From Sphingomonas sp. BAUL-RG-20F-R05-02 (GTDB lineage Bacteria; Pseudomonadota; Alphaproteobacteria; Sphingomonadales; Sphingomonadaceae), in contig NZ_JAKNQH010000009.1 in NCBI RefSeq assembly GCF_022662305.1, positions 1 to 64,000 on the forward strand: a stretch of 64,000 bases of DNA, written 5' to 3'. Within the stretch, counting starts at the first letter, position 1. Each line of letters starts with the position of its first letter. Of the stretch, positions 27,158 through 36,182 are shown piece after piece. Below the pieces are notes generated by a model. It was not told where the DNA came from, searched no databases, and saw only the letters and a program-made list of their open reading frames with translations. The translations under genes were made by a program, and so were the position numbers.

Positions 27158-27283
27158 TCAGAAGCGATCATCTTCCTTGACGTTGTCAACCTTCGCCTTG
27201 TGTTTGGCGCGGACCGACTCCTCCAGCTCCAGAATCTCGGCCGATTCTTGCGTGGTGGGCTTCTTCTTGTCGATATCGCTCAT
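27158..27283 (-). CDS. small charged 'PTTQE' protein (copy 2)
   Basis: 41 residues beginning MSDIDKKKPTTQESAEILE, preceded by GGAGG at good distance from the ATG. It shares the PTTQE(S/T)AE core and highly charged makeup with the 50-residue protein at 16698-16850. It is convergent with the damaged crcB at 26760. No known family; possibly a regulatory or RNA-binding micro-protein. Confidence 0.6.
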   Translation of the reverse strand: MSDIDKKKPTTQESAEILELEESVRAKHKAKVDNVKEDDRF

Positions 27284-27335
27284 GAAGTCCTCCGTCTGCA
27301 AAACTACTGGTACACCGTTTCGCGCCAAGGATTAT

Positions 27336-27848
27336 TCAGGGTTTCTGCTCGGCGTCCCGCCGGTCCGCTTCGGCCGGGGTCTGCCGGGCGCGTTCGCGGA
27401 TACGGCGTTCGAGCGGTGCGCCGACGAACAGCACGAGCATCGCCAGCAGCAGACCGCCCACAAGCAGTGGCCACACCGCCAATCCCGCTGCCGCTCCGAG
27501 CGTCGCTGACACCCAGATGCACGCCGCCGTTGCCAGCCCATGCACCTCCTGCCCGCTGCCGACGCGCAGGACCGCGCCCGCGCCGATGAAGCCGACGCCG
27601 GATAGGATGCCCTGCATCACCCGACCTGCTGCATCGGCGTTCACGTTCGGCAAGCCGCTGTGGACGATCGCCTGGACGGCGATGCAACTCGCGAGCCCGA
27701 CCAGCCCTAGCGTCCGCAGACCCATGATCTGTCGGTTCTCGCGTGACCGTTCCCAGCCGAGCGTCATGCCGGCCGCCGTCGCCACGATCATCCTGCCGAT
27801 CGCGTCGACCCAGAAGGCGAGATCGACCGACAAAGGCGGCGGATTCAC
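27336..27848 (-). CDS. MgtC/SapB-family membrane protein
   Basis: 170 residues from the GTG at 27848, which overlaps the stop of the sulfite oxidase-like gene (GTGA); a longer upstream reading would only overlap that gene. Helices with IGRMIVATAAGMTLGWERS, RTLGLVGLASCIA and GVGFIGAGAVLR are the MgtC/SapB signature. The short form lacks the C-terminal ACT-like domain of true MgtC. Function in this sulfite locus is unclear. Confidence 0.8.
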   Translation of the reverse strand: MNPPPLSVDLAFWVDAIGRMIVATAAGMTLGWERSRENRQIMGLRTLGLVGLASCIAVQAIVHSGLPNVNADAAGRVMQGILSGVGFIGAGAVLRVGSGQEVHGLATAACIWVSATLGAAAGLAVWPLLVGGLLLAMLVLFVGAPLERRIRERARQTPAEADRRDAEQKP

Positions 27849-28978
27849 TCGACCAGCACGTGGACGTGGTGCCAGGCCGTGCAGAGGTATCCGGCGAAGT
27901 TCCACATCGTATCGGGTAGTTCGGGCTGACCCTGGCCCGCATCGTCGAACGCGCGCACCACAAGGTGCTGGCGCCCCTTGGGCAGTTCCGCATCTAGCGA
28001 CCAGCGCTGCCAGCTCCACTGCCCGTCCGGATCGTCGGAGAAATCGACCTGCCGCCAGTCTCGACCGCCGTTCAGCGACACCTCTACCCGCGACACGCCG
28101 CGCTCATAGGCGACGGCATAGCCCTCGATCCGGACCTTGCCCGCGGGCAGGCTCTCGCCCGAACCAGGCGAGCAGATCGCGGCGTTGAGCGGCATGGCGT
28201 TGATCGTCAGCCCTTGCGTCCAGTCCGCCGTCTCGCTGGTCACGTCGGCCGGAAAAAGCTTGTAATCGTGCGCCTGGATCGGCGCCTCGGAGGGCGTGTC
28301 CTTGACCTCGATCCGGGTCAGCCACTTGGCGCTACGCACGCCAGCATAGCCTGGCACGACCAGACGCAACGGCGCACCGTGCTCGGGTGCCAGCGGTTCG
28401 CCGTTCATCGCCCAGGCGAGCAGCACGTCGGGCGCCCGCGCCTTGGTCATAGCGATCGAGACGCCGAACGGTGCCACCTCGCCTTCCACATCCACCTCGT
28501 CAGCGCCGGTGAAGCAGACGAACAGGTTGGACGCGTCCGATGCTCCAACTGCATCCAACAGGTCTGCGAGCCGCACGCCCGTCCACTCGGCATTGCCGAT
28601 CGCGCCTATGTCCCATGGATCGCCTGAAGTCTTGCCCACCTGTTGGAGATCGGTCCGGCGGTTGCCGGCGCATTGAAGCACAGCCGTGACAGTCCGGACC
28701 GGAAAGCGCGCCTTCAACTCCGCAATCGAGATGGAGCACTCGCCCACACTGATCCCGCCCACCTCAATCCGGTGATCGGCCGGCAGGTCCGGCACGGGCC
28801 CATGGCTGCGCACATAGAACAGGTTCTGTGGCGTCAAAAACCGCTCGATCAAGGCGCCGGGCACCGGCTCGGCGTTGTAGGGCTCGGGGTTCCGCTCTAT
28901 CATCAGCTCGCTCATGCTATTGTAACGCCTGACAATCGGTTTGGCCTCGGCCTCATCCTCACTATCTTGCCCGATCAT
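27845..28978 (-). CDS. sulfite oxidase-like molybdopterin protein, no export signal
   Basis: 377 residues from ATG 28978, which overlaps the YeiH stop (ATGA). The molybdopterin domain has the molybdenum-ligand Cys103 in AVLQCAGNRRTD, followed by GAIGNAEWTGVRLADLLDA and a Mo-co dimerisation domain (about 255-372). It lacks a Tat or Sec signal and a heme domain, unlike the protein at 11399. It is likely a cytoplasmic sulfite-oxidising enzyme with an unknown electron acceptor. Confidence 0.8.
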   Translation of the reverse strand: MIGQDSEDEAEAKPIVRRYNSMSELMIERNPEPYNAEPVPGALIERFLTPQNLFYVRSHGPVPDLPADHRIEVGGISVGECSISIAELKARFPVRTVTAVLQCAGNRRTDLQQVGKTSGDPWDIGAIGNAEWTGVRLADLLDAVGASDASNLFVCFTGADEVDVEGEVAPFGVSIAMTKARAPDVLLAWAMNGEPLAPEHGAPLRLVVPGYAGVRSAKWLTRIEVKDTPSEAPIQAHDYKLFPADVTSETADWTQGLTINAMPLNAAICSPGSGESLPAGKVRIEGYAVAYERGVSRVEVSLNGGRDWRQVDFSDDPDGQWSWQRWSLDAELPKGRQHLVVRAFDDAGQGQPELPDTMWNFAGYLCTAWHHVHVLVE

Positions 28979-30066
28979 GCGATGTGCAGCGCGGCCAGCA
29001 GCGTCAGGCTGATCGCGGCCAAGCCGAGCAACGACAACACGACGGCCATGGTCACGCGGCCCCCGGCCTTGGCGACGGTGCGGACGTCCACGCCGAGCCC
29101 GAGCGCCGCCATGGAAACGACGGTCAGCAGCGTGGCGCTCCGGCCGATCGGCGCGATGGCGACGGTCGGCACCAGACCTAGCGAGCGGCAGGCGACCAGT
29201 GCGAGGAAGCCGATGATGAACCAGGGCACGAGGTGGGCGAGGTCCATCCGCTTGGCCGTAGGCGCACCGGCGACGAACTCGCCTTCGGGAACCGACTGCG
29301 GCGCGAGACGAGGCGCCACCAGCGACAGAACAAGGCACACCGGCCCGAGCATCAGCACGCGCACCAGCTTGACGAGCGTACCCATCTGCACGGCGGTGGC
29401 GCCCAACGGCGAGGCGGCTGCGATCACCTGCGGCACGGCATAGACAGTGAGCCCGGCGAGCGCCCCGAAGGCGAGCCCGCCCATGCCGAGCGCAATCGCG
29501 AGCAGTGGCAGGCCAAGCACTACCACCACACCCAGTACCGCCGTGAACGCGATCGAGGCAGCTACGTCGTCGCTGTCGGCGCCGATTACCGGTGCCACGG
29601 CCGCGATGGCGGAGTTGCCGCAGATTGAATTGCCGCAAGCCACCAGCAGCGCCATCCGCGTTGGCAAGCCGAGCAATCGGCCGATCCCAAAGCTGAGCAG
29701 GATTGCGCTCACGACCACGCCGGCGATACCGGCGAGGAGCGGCAGCCCGGCCGCCAAGATGGTCGCGGCACTGACCGAAGCACCGAGCAGGACGACCGCC
29801 ACCTCCAGTAAGTATTTGGCGCTGAATGCGATGCCTTCGTGCCACCTTTCATCCGGGGTCCACAGGCTGCGCACGGCGGTGCCGATCAGGATGGCGAGCA
29901 CCAGCGCCTCCAGCCACGCCTTGCCGGCCAGTGCGCGCTCGCCCACCTCCAGCGCGTAGGCCGAGCCGGTGACGGCGAGGCAGAGGCCGACGCCGGGCAG
30001 CAGCGCGGGCAATCTGCTAGTCTGGACGGTCGGGAATATACGATCGGGATAGGCAAAACTGGCCAC
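28975..30066 (-). CDS. yeiH: YeiH-family putative sulfate/sulfite exporter
   Basis: 363 residues and about ten hydrophobic helices. LLPGVGLCLAVTGSAYALE, LGASVSAATILAAGLPLLAG and ACGNSICGNSAIAAVAPVIGA are typical of the YeiH/UPF0324 family. In enterobacteria yeiH is adjacent to the LysR gene yeiE, which governs sulfite defence; the same layout occurs here with a divergent LysR. First gene of the leftward yeiH-sulfite oxidase-mgtC operon. Confidence 0.85.
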   Translation of the reverse strand: MASFAYPDRIFPTVQTSRLPALLPGVGLCLAVTGSAYALEVGERALAGKAWLEALVLAILIGTAVRSLWTPDERWHEGIAFSAKYLLEVAVVLLGASVSAATILAAGLPLLAGIAGVVVSAILLSFGIGRLLGLPTRMALLVACGNSICGNSAIAAVAPVIGADSDDVAASIAFTAVLGVVVVLGLPLLAIALGMGGLAFGALAGLTVYAVPQVIAAASPLGATAVQMGTLVKLVRVLMLGPVCLVLSLVAPRLAPQSVPEGEFVAGAPTAKRMDLAHLVPWFIIGFLALVACRSLGLVPTVAIAPIGRSATLLTVVSMAALGLGVDVRTVAKAGGRVTMAVVLSLLGLAAISLTLLAALHIA

Positions 30067-30136
30067 GGCGGTGTTCCTTCCGTCGCACGATCTAAACCCT
30101 GCCTACCGATCGCTCCAACTTAGCCTTGTTGTCATT

Positions 30137-30157
30137 CCGATCGTCAATCGTGATCGG
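30137..30157. promoter_or_regulatory. candidate operator in the LysR-yeiH divergent region
   Basis: CCGATC-N9-GATCGG dyad 19 bases upstream of the LysR GTG and 70 bases upstream of yeiH. It lies where a LysR protein would be expected to bind, but the spacer differs from the N11 dyad at 9194, so confidence is low. Confidence 0.3.
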
Positions 30158-30176
30158 TTTCTATATCAGGTGCGGT

Positions 30177-31054
30177 GTGACACTGGAGCAACTGCGCATC
30201 TTCGTCGGCGTGGCCGAGCGCAAGCATATGACCGTCGCGGCGCGGCCTTAAACGTCACGCAGTCAGAGGCTTCCGCAGCCATCGCCTCGCTTGAGGAGCG
30301 ACACGCAACCAAGCTCTTCCACCGCGTCGGGCGCGGCATCGCTCTGACAGAGGCCGGACGGCTGTTCCTGACCGAGGCTCGCGGAGTTCTTGCGCGGGCC
30401 GACGCGGCCGAGACGGTGCTGGAGGAGCTTGGCGGACTGAAGCGGGGCACGCTGCGCCTCGTCGCCAGCCAGACCATCGCCGTCTGCTGGTTGCCGCCCA
30501 TCCTTTCAACTTTCCATGAGCGCTATCCGGCGATCAGTATCGAACTGTCGATCGGCAACACCGGGCAGGCCGCGGTACACGTCAATGACGGCAAGGCCGA
30601 TCTGGGTATTGTCGAGGGCGAGATCGAAGATCCAGCGTTGGCGCATTGGCCGATCGGCGAAGACCAGCTGTTGCTCGTCGGAGCACAACCTTTCGCCGAC
30701 ATCGACATCGACGCGACATGGCTGCGACGAGCGCGCTGGGTGCAACGGGAGCCTGGATCAGGCACGCGATCGACGTTGAATAGCGAGTTGCGCGGCTTGG
30801 GGGTCGATCCGGCTGCCCTCGACGTGGCGCTGACGATGCCGTCTAATGAAAGCGTCCGAACGGCCGTGGAGGCTGGGGTGGACGTTGCTGTCCTGTCGGC
30901 GCTGGTGGTCGACCCGGCCATCAAGGCAGGTCTGTTGCACGTCGCACCGATCACATTCGCTCCTCGCCCCTTCTTCGGGCTGCGGCATAAGGAACGCTAT
31001 CGCACGAAAGCCGCGGATGCGCTGTTGGACGTGATCGGGTTGCAGCGGCGGTAG
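30177..31054 (+). pseudogene. LysR-type regulator gene with a one-base deletion
   Basis: From GTG 30177 the reading is TLEQLRIFVGVAERKHMTVAA, nearly the same as the LysR at 9272, then reaches a stop near 30248. The next frame resumes ALNVTQSEASAAIASLEE and runs to the end of a full regulator. One missing base near 30243, inside the HTH, breaks it. If real, the divergent yeiH operon has lost its own regulator and may depend on the paralogue at 9272. Confidence 0.75.
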
Positions 31055-31486
31055 GTACGCATCGGCATTCTCAAAACGCCATCCTTTGTGGGACCGCCCG
31101 CGATCGCCATCTCCTTGCTGAAACCTGTCTGACCGCACTCCACCAGATTTGCGCCATAGTAGGACGGGACATCGCCCACGAGCGGCCGGATCTGGCAGTA
31201 GCTGTTGTTCAGCAGACCGTGCCGGGACGACGCCTTTGTCCCTGAAGGCATCGATTACGGCGGAAAACCCTGTCGCCATCCTGGATGCACGACAAACGGG
31301 TGTTTTCCGACATGGCAGGTCAATCGCCTCTCACTCAACAGGGGGATGGCTGGGAGGGGTCGCGAAGCCGAACATCGTGTTCGCGTAGGGTGAGTGGCAG
31401 GTTTTGAGAGAAGCCGCCATTTACCCCTTTGCTGAGGAACGGCGTGAGTTGGTCGGAACCCGCCGATCCGCTTTAACGTACTTCGT
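31055..31486. other. 432-base noncoding stretch
   Basis: Junction between the sulfite module and the plasmid backbone. Possible short frames exist but none has a recognisable family, good start or codon bias. It may hold relics of a mobile-element boundary; no inverted repeats or transposase motif could be identified. Confidence 0.4.
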
Positions 31487-32365
31487 CTAACGATCCTTGG
31501 TGAGCTCGACCGCAGTCGCACGGTCGTTGCTGGAAGCCCTGCGACTGTCACCGATGTCCGGTCGATCGCCTGCCTCGATGCGGCTGGCTAGATCGCTGTG
31601 AAGCGAGACCAGCTCGGGTAGAGAATGCTCCCCAGCCGCAGGCCCCAGCCTGCGCTCTGCATCGTCGAAGATATCTATGGCGCCCGCCAGTTCGGGTTCG
31701 CCGTAAAGCGCTGCGCTTTCCCCTGCACGCCATAGCTCGGCGAGTTCGTGGGACCTTATCAGGCAAGCCGAGGCTGTACGATCGACCGCCACGGTGGTGC
31801 CCGGTGGTGCCGGCGGCGCAGCCCCCCTCCCCTTGATCTCGGCTCGCGTTAGTGCCGCCAGGCGGTAGCGCAGGACCCGGGTCTCCGGGGTATCCGTTGG
31901 TGAGGGCTGATACTGCCGGTTCAGGAGAACAATAAGCTCGGCTGTGCTGGCGGCCGACGCGGCGTTGCGCCAGTCCGTCAAGGACCGCTCGTCCGATAAC
32001 AGATCCGCGGGTTGAGTCAGGATAAAGCGCTCGAGGAGCGGATCGCTGGCTACTGCGACAGGCAGGGGTGCTCGGTTACCGTTAGCGGCGGCATGGGCGA
32101 AGCCGATCGCCGCCGCAATCGTACCGAGTTGCGTCTTCATGATTTCACGATCGCCGATCGATCGCCCTAGGATCATCTCGAGGATCGGCGTTAGATCCGT
32201 CACGGCGGCCTGGCCCGCATCGATCGTGTCGAGCCTATGGACGATCTCTTTGTGTGTCGCCTCGATGCGCTGGGTGCTCGCGGTCAGCGCATCGAGCTGC
32301 TCCTGCACGAACGTCAACGCATCCAGAACGCCTGCAAGAGCAACGCTTACCTTGTCCGTGCTCAT
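31487..32365 (-). CDS. conserved plasmid protein downstream of the relaxase
   Basis: 292 residues, no signal or membrane segment. The N-terminal ~50 residues (VSVALAGVLDALTFVQEQLDALTAST) look coiled-coil; the rest is helical with a basic, polar C-terminus. The ATG overlaps the relaxase stop (ATGA), so it is translationally coupled to mobilisation genes and may assist DNA processing. No family recognised. Confidence 0.6.
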   Translation of the reverse strand: MSTDKVSVALAGVLDALTFVQEQLDALTASTQRIEATHKEIVHRLDTIDAGQAAVTDLTPILEMILGRSIGDREIMKTQLGTIAAAIGFAHAAANGNRAPLPVAVASDPLLERFILTQPADLLSDERSLTDWRNAASAASTAELIVLLNRQYQPSPTDTPETRVLRYRLAALTRAEIKGRGAAPPAPPGTTVAVDRTASACLIRSHELAELWRAGESAALYGEPELAGAIDIFDDAERRLGPAAGEHSLPELVSLHSDLASRIEAGDRPDIGDSRRASSNDRATAVELTKDR

Positions 32366-33795
32366 CGTTCTGGCCCACCCTTATCCGGCGAACGCACTCG
32401 GTCCCGAGTGGCGCGGTCGCGATCCAATATCTCGCGAAGGACCTCCTCCGGCTTGCTTGGCGTCGGTGCCGTGGCCTGCCGTTCGGCCTCGTCCATAAGC
32501 GAGCGAAGGCGCTCGGATACCCCCGAAGGTCGGCGTTCATGCGGCGTGTCTTCGGTCCGCTCGGGTCTCTCCCGAAGTGCTTGCTTGGCCTCCAGCTTTC
32601 CACGCAAGACGCGAGAACGTTCCAGTGCTGCGGCGATCGGATCGGGCCCGGGATCCGCAACAGCGGGGCGCGTCCGAGCATCGACAATCGCGCCGCGCGT
32701 GCGGGACGGTGAACCGGCACGCATCGCCCGAGCGGAGTTGGGCTCGGGCGGCGGCAATGCCGCGACGAACCGCCCGAGGCTCTGTGCCACCACCTGATCG
32801 GCGAGGGAGGGCGAAGCCGACAGCTCCGCGACGGATCGCATATAGGTCGCGCGAACGATGGCCTGCCGACTTGCAATAATGGCCTCGACCGGGTCGGATA
32901 TACCCTGGTCGCGGAGGCGCATGGCGCGCTCCGCCCGGCTCCTATCGAGCCGCGGAACCTGCCCCTTGTCGCGCATCTTTTGTACCGCAATGTGCTCATG
33001 CGCGGGGTCAATACCGCGCGCCCTGGTCGGCGTGGCGTTGGCCTCGATGCCGCGTTCGCGGAGCTTCTCGGCGAAGCGTTGCCGCCATCGAAACAGATCA
33101 TCCCGGTCCGGATGAAAGCGGCGCCCGTCAAAATCGCGACGCGCGATCGTGATGTGAACGTGCGGATGGTCGCGATCGACGTGAAGGCCGGCAACCCACG
33201 ACCGGTTCGCAAACTCCTCGCGTGCGAAGTCCAGGGCCGCCGCTTTCAAACGCTCCGGATCGGTCCCCGTCGGCATCGAGAGGATCATCGAAATGGACGT
33301 CGCACCCTTGCGTCTGGCGTCCCCGTCCATCTCGAAGCTATGCCAATCCGTCGCGAGAATCTGCATGTCCCGTCCGTCACGCAGCATGACGCCCTCGCTC
33401 GTTTCAAGACCGAGTTCCTCGTCGGAACCGTGACCCAGCCGGCTGATGTAGGCGAAGTTGGCCATGACGTGTCCGCCGCCATGCTGTCGCCCCGTGATCC
33501 GCACCATGACCTCGGGGACGCGACGCGATGTGCGATCCGCAGCCATGGTCGCCTGGCCGCTCATTCGGGCCTGCGTTCCGCCCCCGAAAGCGTGCTTAGC
33601 CTGCGCACTGGCACGCGACGTCCCCGACGAGGATGCGGCTTTCGGGAACATCGACGCAACGGCAAGACCGAGCATCGTGCCCCCCGTTCTCGGGCCCTTT
33701 GCGTTGCCGCCTCCAGTCCCGAGGCGGTACTTCTTCGGCGGCGCGAAGACGCCCGCCATGGAGTCCATCGTTCCAGAAGAGAAGCGGAAGCTCAC
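32362..33795 (-). CDS. relaxase/mobilisation nuclease
   Basis: 477 residues from a GTG overlapping the stop of the accessory gene (GTGA); an ATG at 33768 is also possible. The histidine triad of relaxases is visible as HVDRDHPHVHITI (about residue 210), with a candidate catalytic Tyr in MANFAYISRLGHG. The C-terminal ~200 residues are charged and Pro-rich. This enzyme should nick oriT and lead the strand into a recipient; assignment to a MOB-P-like group is tentative. Confidence 0.85.
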   Translation of the reverse strand: MSFRFSSGTMDSMAGVFAPPKKYRLGTGGGNAKGPRTGGTMLGLAVASMFPKAASSSGTSRASAQAKHAFGGGTQARMSGQATMAADRTSRRVPEVMVRITGRQHGGGHVMANFAYISRLGHGSDEELGLETSEGVMLRDGRDMQILATDWHSFEMDGDARRKGATSISMILSMPTGTDPERLKAAALDFAREEFANRSWVAGLHVDRDHPHVHITIARRDFDGRRFHPDRDDLFRWRQRFAEKLRERGIEANATPTRARGIDPAHEHIAVQKMRDKGQVPRLDRSRAERAMRLRDQGISDPVEAIIASRQAIVRATYMRSVAELSASPSLADQVVAQSLGRFVAALPPPEPNSARAMRAGSPSRTRGAIVDARTRPAVADPGPDPIAAALERSRVLRGKLEAKQALRERPERTEDTPHERRPSGVSERLRSLMDEAERQATAPTPSKPEEVLREILDRDRATRDRVRSPDKGGPER

Positions 33796-34373
33796 GCTCC
33801 TGACGCTCGGTAGGTTTCGGTCCAGTACCCGACCTCTGCCCCGATCGAAGCAGATAGGCCCAGCCGGGTCGTAAACAGCAGCGTCTTCAGTTCCTCACAT
33901 TTCTCGATGAGGGGACCGGCGACGCGGGCGATGTCGAGCGAGCTTTCGGGCTGGTTGGCGGCGTTCATCGCATGGACCGCCTGGTTGATGTTCCGGCCGA
34001 TCAGAAGCACCTGCTTGCGCAACGCGACGATCTCAGCCTGGGTGGCTGGCGCCAGCCTCAGCACGCCCGCCTTGTCCCAAAGCTGCCAGCGAAGCGTGCG
34101 TTTGATCCATTCGTTTCGCGTCATCTTCATCGGCGCCGCTACGGTGTCGATGCCTTCGACCTCGCTCCGGTCGAGGCGGACGGTGACGCGAATGAGATCG
34201 TCGGGATCCCCCCTACCCTGAATCGGCATCACCGGAATGTCATCGTTCTCCGGAGCCAGCACTGCGTTGGCCAATACGTTTGCCATCCAGCGACTTCGGG
34301 TCTGCCCATTCGCCGCGGCAACGCGGTCGATCTCGGCGACCAAATCGTCCTTCAACCGCAGGCCTACATTCAT
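33792..34373 (-). CDS. ribbon-helix-helix mobilisation accessory protein (MobC-like)
   Basis: 193 residues from ATG 34373. An N-terminal ribbon-helix-helix-like segment (MNVGLRLKDDLVAEIDRVAA) and a second similar region (IRVTVRLDRSEVEGIDTVAA) precede a MobC-type C-terminus (IVALRKQVLLIGRNINQAVHAMN). Such proteins bind oriT and recruit the relaxase. Directly upstream of and overlapping the relaxase gene. Confidence 0.75.
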   Translation of the reverse strand: MNVGLRLKDDLVAEIDRVAAANGQTRSRWMANVLANAVLAPENDDIPVMPIQGRGDPDDLIRVTVRLDRSEVEGIDTVAAPMKMTRNEWIKRTLRWQLWDKAGVLRLAPATQAEIVALRKQVLLIGRNINQAVHAMNAANQPESSLDIARVAGPLIEKCEELKTLLFTTRLGLSASIGAEVGYWTETYRASGA

Positions 34374-34663
34374 CTCAAAAGCCCCGTGCAGCGGCGCCCC
34401 ACAAACCAATGTTAAACATTGGTGCCGTGAGGCATATCCTGCCATCCCTAGTAATTGCCTGTTCTCATGAAACAACGACCTTTTTGGAGCTAAATCACTC
34501 CAAACGCGGAGGTGAAAAGTGATTGACTGTATGCTTGCTACAAGTAACTTTCGTTCTTGTGGCGCCGGCGCAAGGCGTTTGTACGATTAGGTACGCCTAC
34601 CTGCTATCTCCCGGATTGCCCGCAACATGGTAAGTTGTTCTCTATTGGAACCGGATTCAAAGA
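34374..34663. other. candidate oriT region
   Basis: Noncoding 290 bases between the divergent mobilisation genes and the gene at 34664, the usual place for oriT. It contains AGGTA-CGCC-TACCT at 34589-34602 and AT-rich stretches near 34500. No nic site could be assigned. Confidence 0.35.
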
Positions 34664-34924
34664 ATGGCTCGATCAAGAAACGCCGTCGATCTCGCAACAA
34701 TCGAGGCTCGGCGGGAAGCTCTAAAAGCGGAACTTGCTCATCTGGACGAACAGGCAAAGGCGGCGGAGCAGACGGCTCGAGACGCTGGTCGTCCGGTTCT
34801 AACCGCAGCGCTCGAGCGGGTTAAAATTGCAGCGATCGACAAAGCGGATGCCCGGGCAATCGCGACGGCTATTTCGAAACACGGCGGCAAAGCGGTGGCA
34901 AGCCAGCTTGCGTCGCTAGGCTAG
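34664..34924 (+). CDS. small coiled-coil plasmid protein
   Basis: 86 residues, Ala/Lys/Glu-rich, predicted almost wholly helical (ARREALKAELAHLDEQAKAAEQTARDA, split around residues 14-40) with a short C-terminal part KHGGKAVASQLASLG. It starts on the other side of the presumed oriT from the relaxase genes. No family recognised; size and position are compatible with a mobilisation or copy-control accessory protein. Confidence 0.55.
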   Translation: MARSRNAVDLATIEARREALKAELAHLDEQAKAAEQTARDAGRPVLTAALERVKIAAIDKADARAIATAISKHGGKAVASQLASLG

Positions 34925-34994
34925 GCTTCCAGGTCCACCATCCAGACGAGAAGCCGGCGTTGGCCTAGTATCCAGATTAGGGCAGCCTCATCGG

Positions 34995-35392
34995 ATGCCT
35001 CAACGCTTGAACCTGACCGCTCTCCTTGTCGACGAATATGACACCGCGCTCTCTTCTTCGTCGAGAAGCTTGGCTTCGAACTGCGTGAAGATACCGTGCT
35101 GACCGATGACAAGCGGTGGGTGGTGGTCGCGCCGCATGGTGCGGCAAACGGACTGTTACTAGCGCGAGCGGTTGGCGACCGGCCACGTGAGGCGATCGGC
35201 GATCAAAGCGGCGGTCGCGTGTTCCTGTTTCTCGAAGCAGACGACTTTGCCCGTGACCACCTCGCTTACACGCAGCGGGGCATCCGTTTTGTTGAAGCGC
35301 CTCGCCATGAACCATATGGCACGGCGGCGGTCTTCGAAGACCTCTACGGAAACCGATGGGATTTGATCGAACCTAGCGTGGGCAAGGGATGA
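34995..35392 (+). pseudogene. glyoxalase/VOC-family gene with a frameshift
   Basis: The ATG at 34995 reads MPQRLNLTALLVDEYDTAL and then leaves frame at about 35054; the next frame resumes FFVEKLGFELREDTVL and continues with RVFLFLEADDFARDHLAY and YGTAAVFEDLYGNRWDLIEP, a full VOC domain. One base inserted or deleted breaks the gene. Such proteins bind metals and act on small toxic compounds. Confidence 0.7.
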
Positions 35393-35816
35393 CCTTCGAT
35401 CCGCCATTCTATGCGGTAAGCGCATTGGCTGGGATCGAACGCAGCGGTTCCCCAATCTTGGCAGCCACGGCCTGTCTGGGTGTTGCGCCGACGGAGGCTG
35501 ACGGCCGGCGCTCGCTTCAGCGCGGCCTAGCAGGATACCCGAAAGCAGATTGACGGCGCCAGATCAGGCTGCCCCCTCCCCTGCCGGCCTGCCACAGACT
35601 GCGTCGTGTTGGTGGTTGGCGATCGCCCGTGCGCCTGTGCACGCGAGCGCCGCTCGTATGGTGTTTCGGGCGCTGTCGCGGTCCTGCCAAGCGAGGTATC
35701 ACGCCCTATTTATTCGATCGTGGGGCCGCCTTTAACGAGGTTCTGCGGCGCGCGGGCGGTCAACCAAGATTGCGTTGCGTCGCCGCGCTAACGGCCATGC
35801 AAGCCCCCTGCCCTGC
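35393..35816. other. 424-base noncoding stretch
   Basis: Short overlapping frames on both strands, none with homology, Shine-Dalgarno support or codon bias. No repeat or hairpin of note. Confidence 0.4.
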
Positions 35817-36182
35817 CTATGAAGCAGCCCCGCCAATCTCGCGCTCGTAAAGCAAAAGCGCCGCATCAGCGACGACGTCGGCGAGCACGCGTTTGCGTGC
35901 CGGGTCCGCGTCACGAAGAGCATAGAGTCGCGCAGCGGTCTCGGGATCTACCCTCACGTTGATCGCGATATTGCGATTGCCGGTTACGCGTGGCGGCCGT
36001 TGGAATGTCCCGGCTTGGGGACGCTCTTGAGGCACGGGCGCCGCTACAGGCGGAGCAGCTACAGCTGGGACAGCCGGACGCGACGGAAAGCCCGCCCCGT
36101 CGCTGATCTCGCGTAGCTTGGCTGGATCCTTGTTCGGGGGCGTATCATCGAACTCCGAGAGATCGAGCCGGGTCCGGGTCAT
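35817..36182 (-). CDS. small partition partner of ParA
   Basis: 121 residues: a Pro-rich middle (about 35-62) and a C-terminal DNA-binding-like domain (INVRVDPETAARLYALRDADPARKRVLADVVADAALLLYE, residues about 73-112, quoted here in two overlapping halves by position) resembling ribbon-helix-helix proteins. ATGA overlap with parA. In small ParA systems such a partner binds the centromere, here probably the repeats upstream at 36888-37291. Confidence 0.7.
   Translation of the reverse strand: MTRTRLDLSEFDDTPPNKDPAKLREISDGAGFPSRPAVPAVAAPPVAAPVPQERPQAGTFQRPPRVTGNRNIAINVRVDPETAARLYALRDADPARKRVLADVVADAALLLYEREIGGAAS

Noticed and set aside
28979..29845. N-terminal extension of the sulfite oxidase-like frame to about 666 residues
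   Set aside because: The upstream part overlaps yeiH out of frame; the ATG at 28978 gives the natural protein with an ATGA overlap.
31149..31388. Possible transposase remnant in the junction region
   Set aside because: No catalytic motif, terminal inverted repeats or consistent frame could be found.
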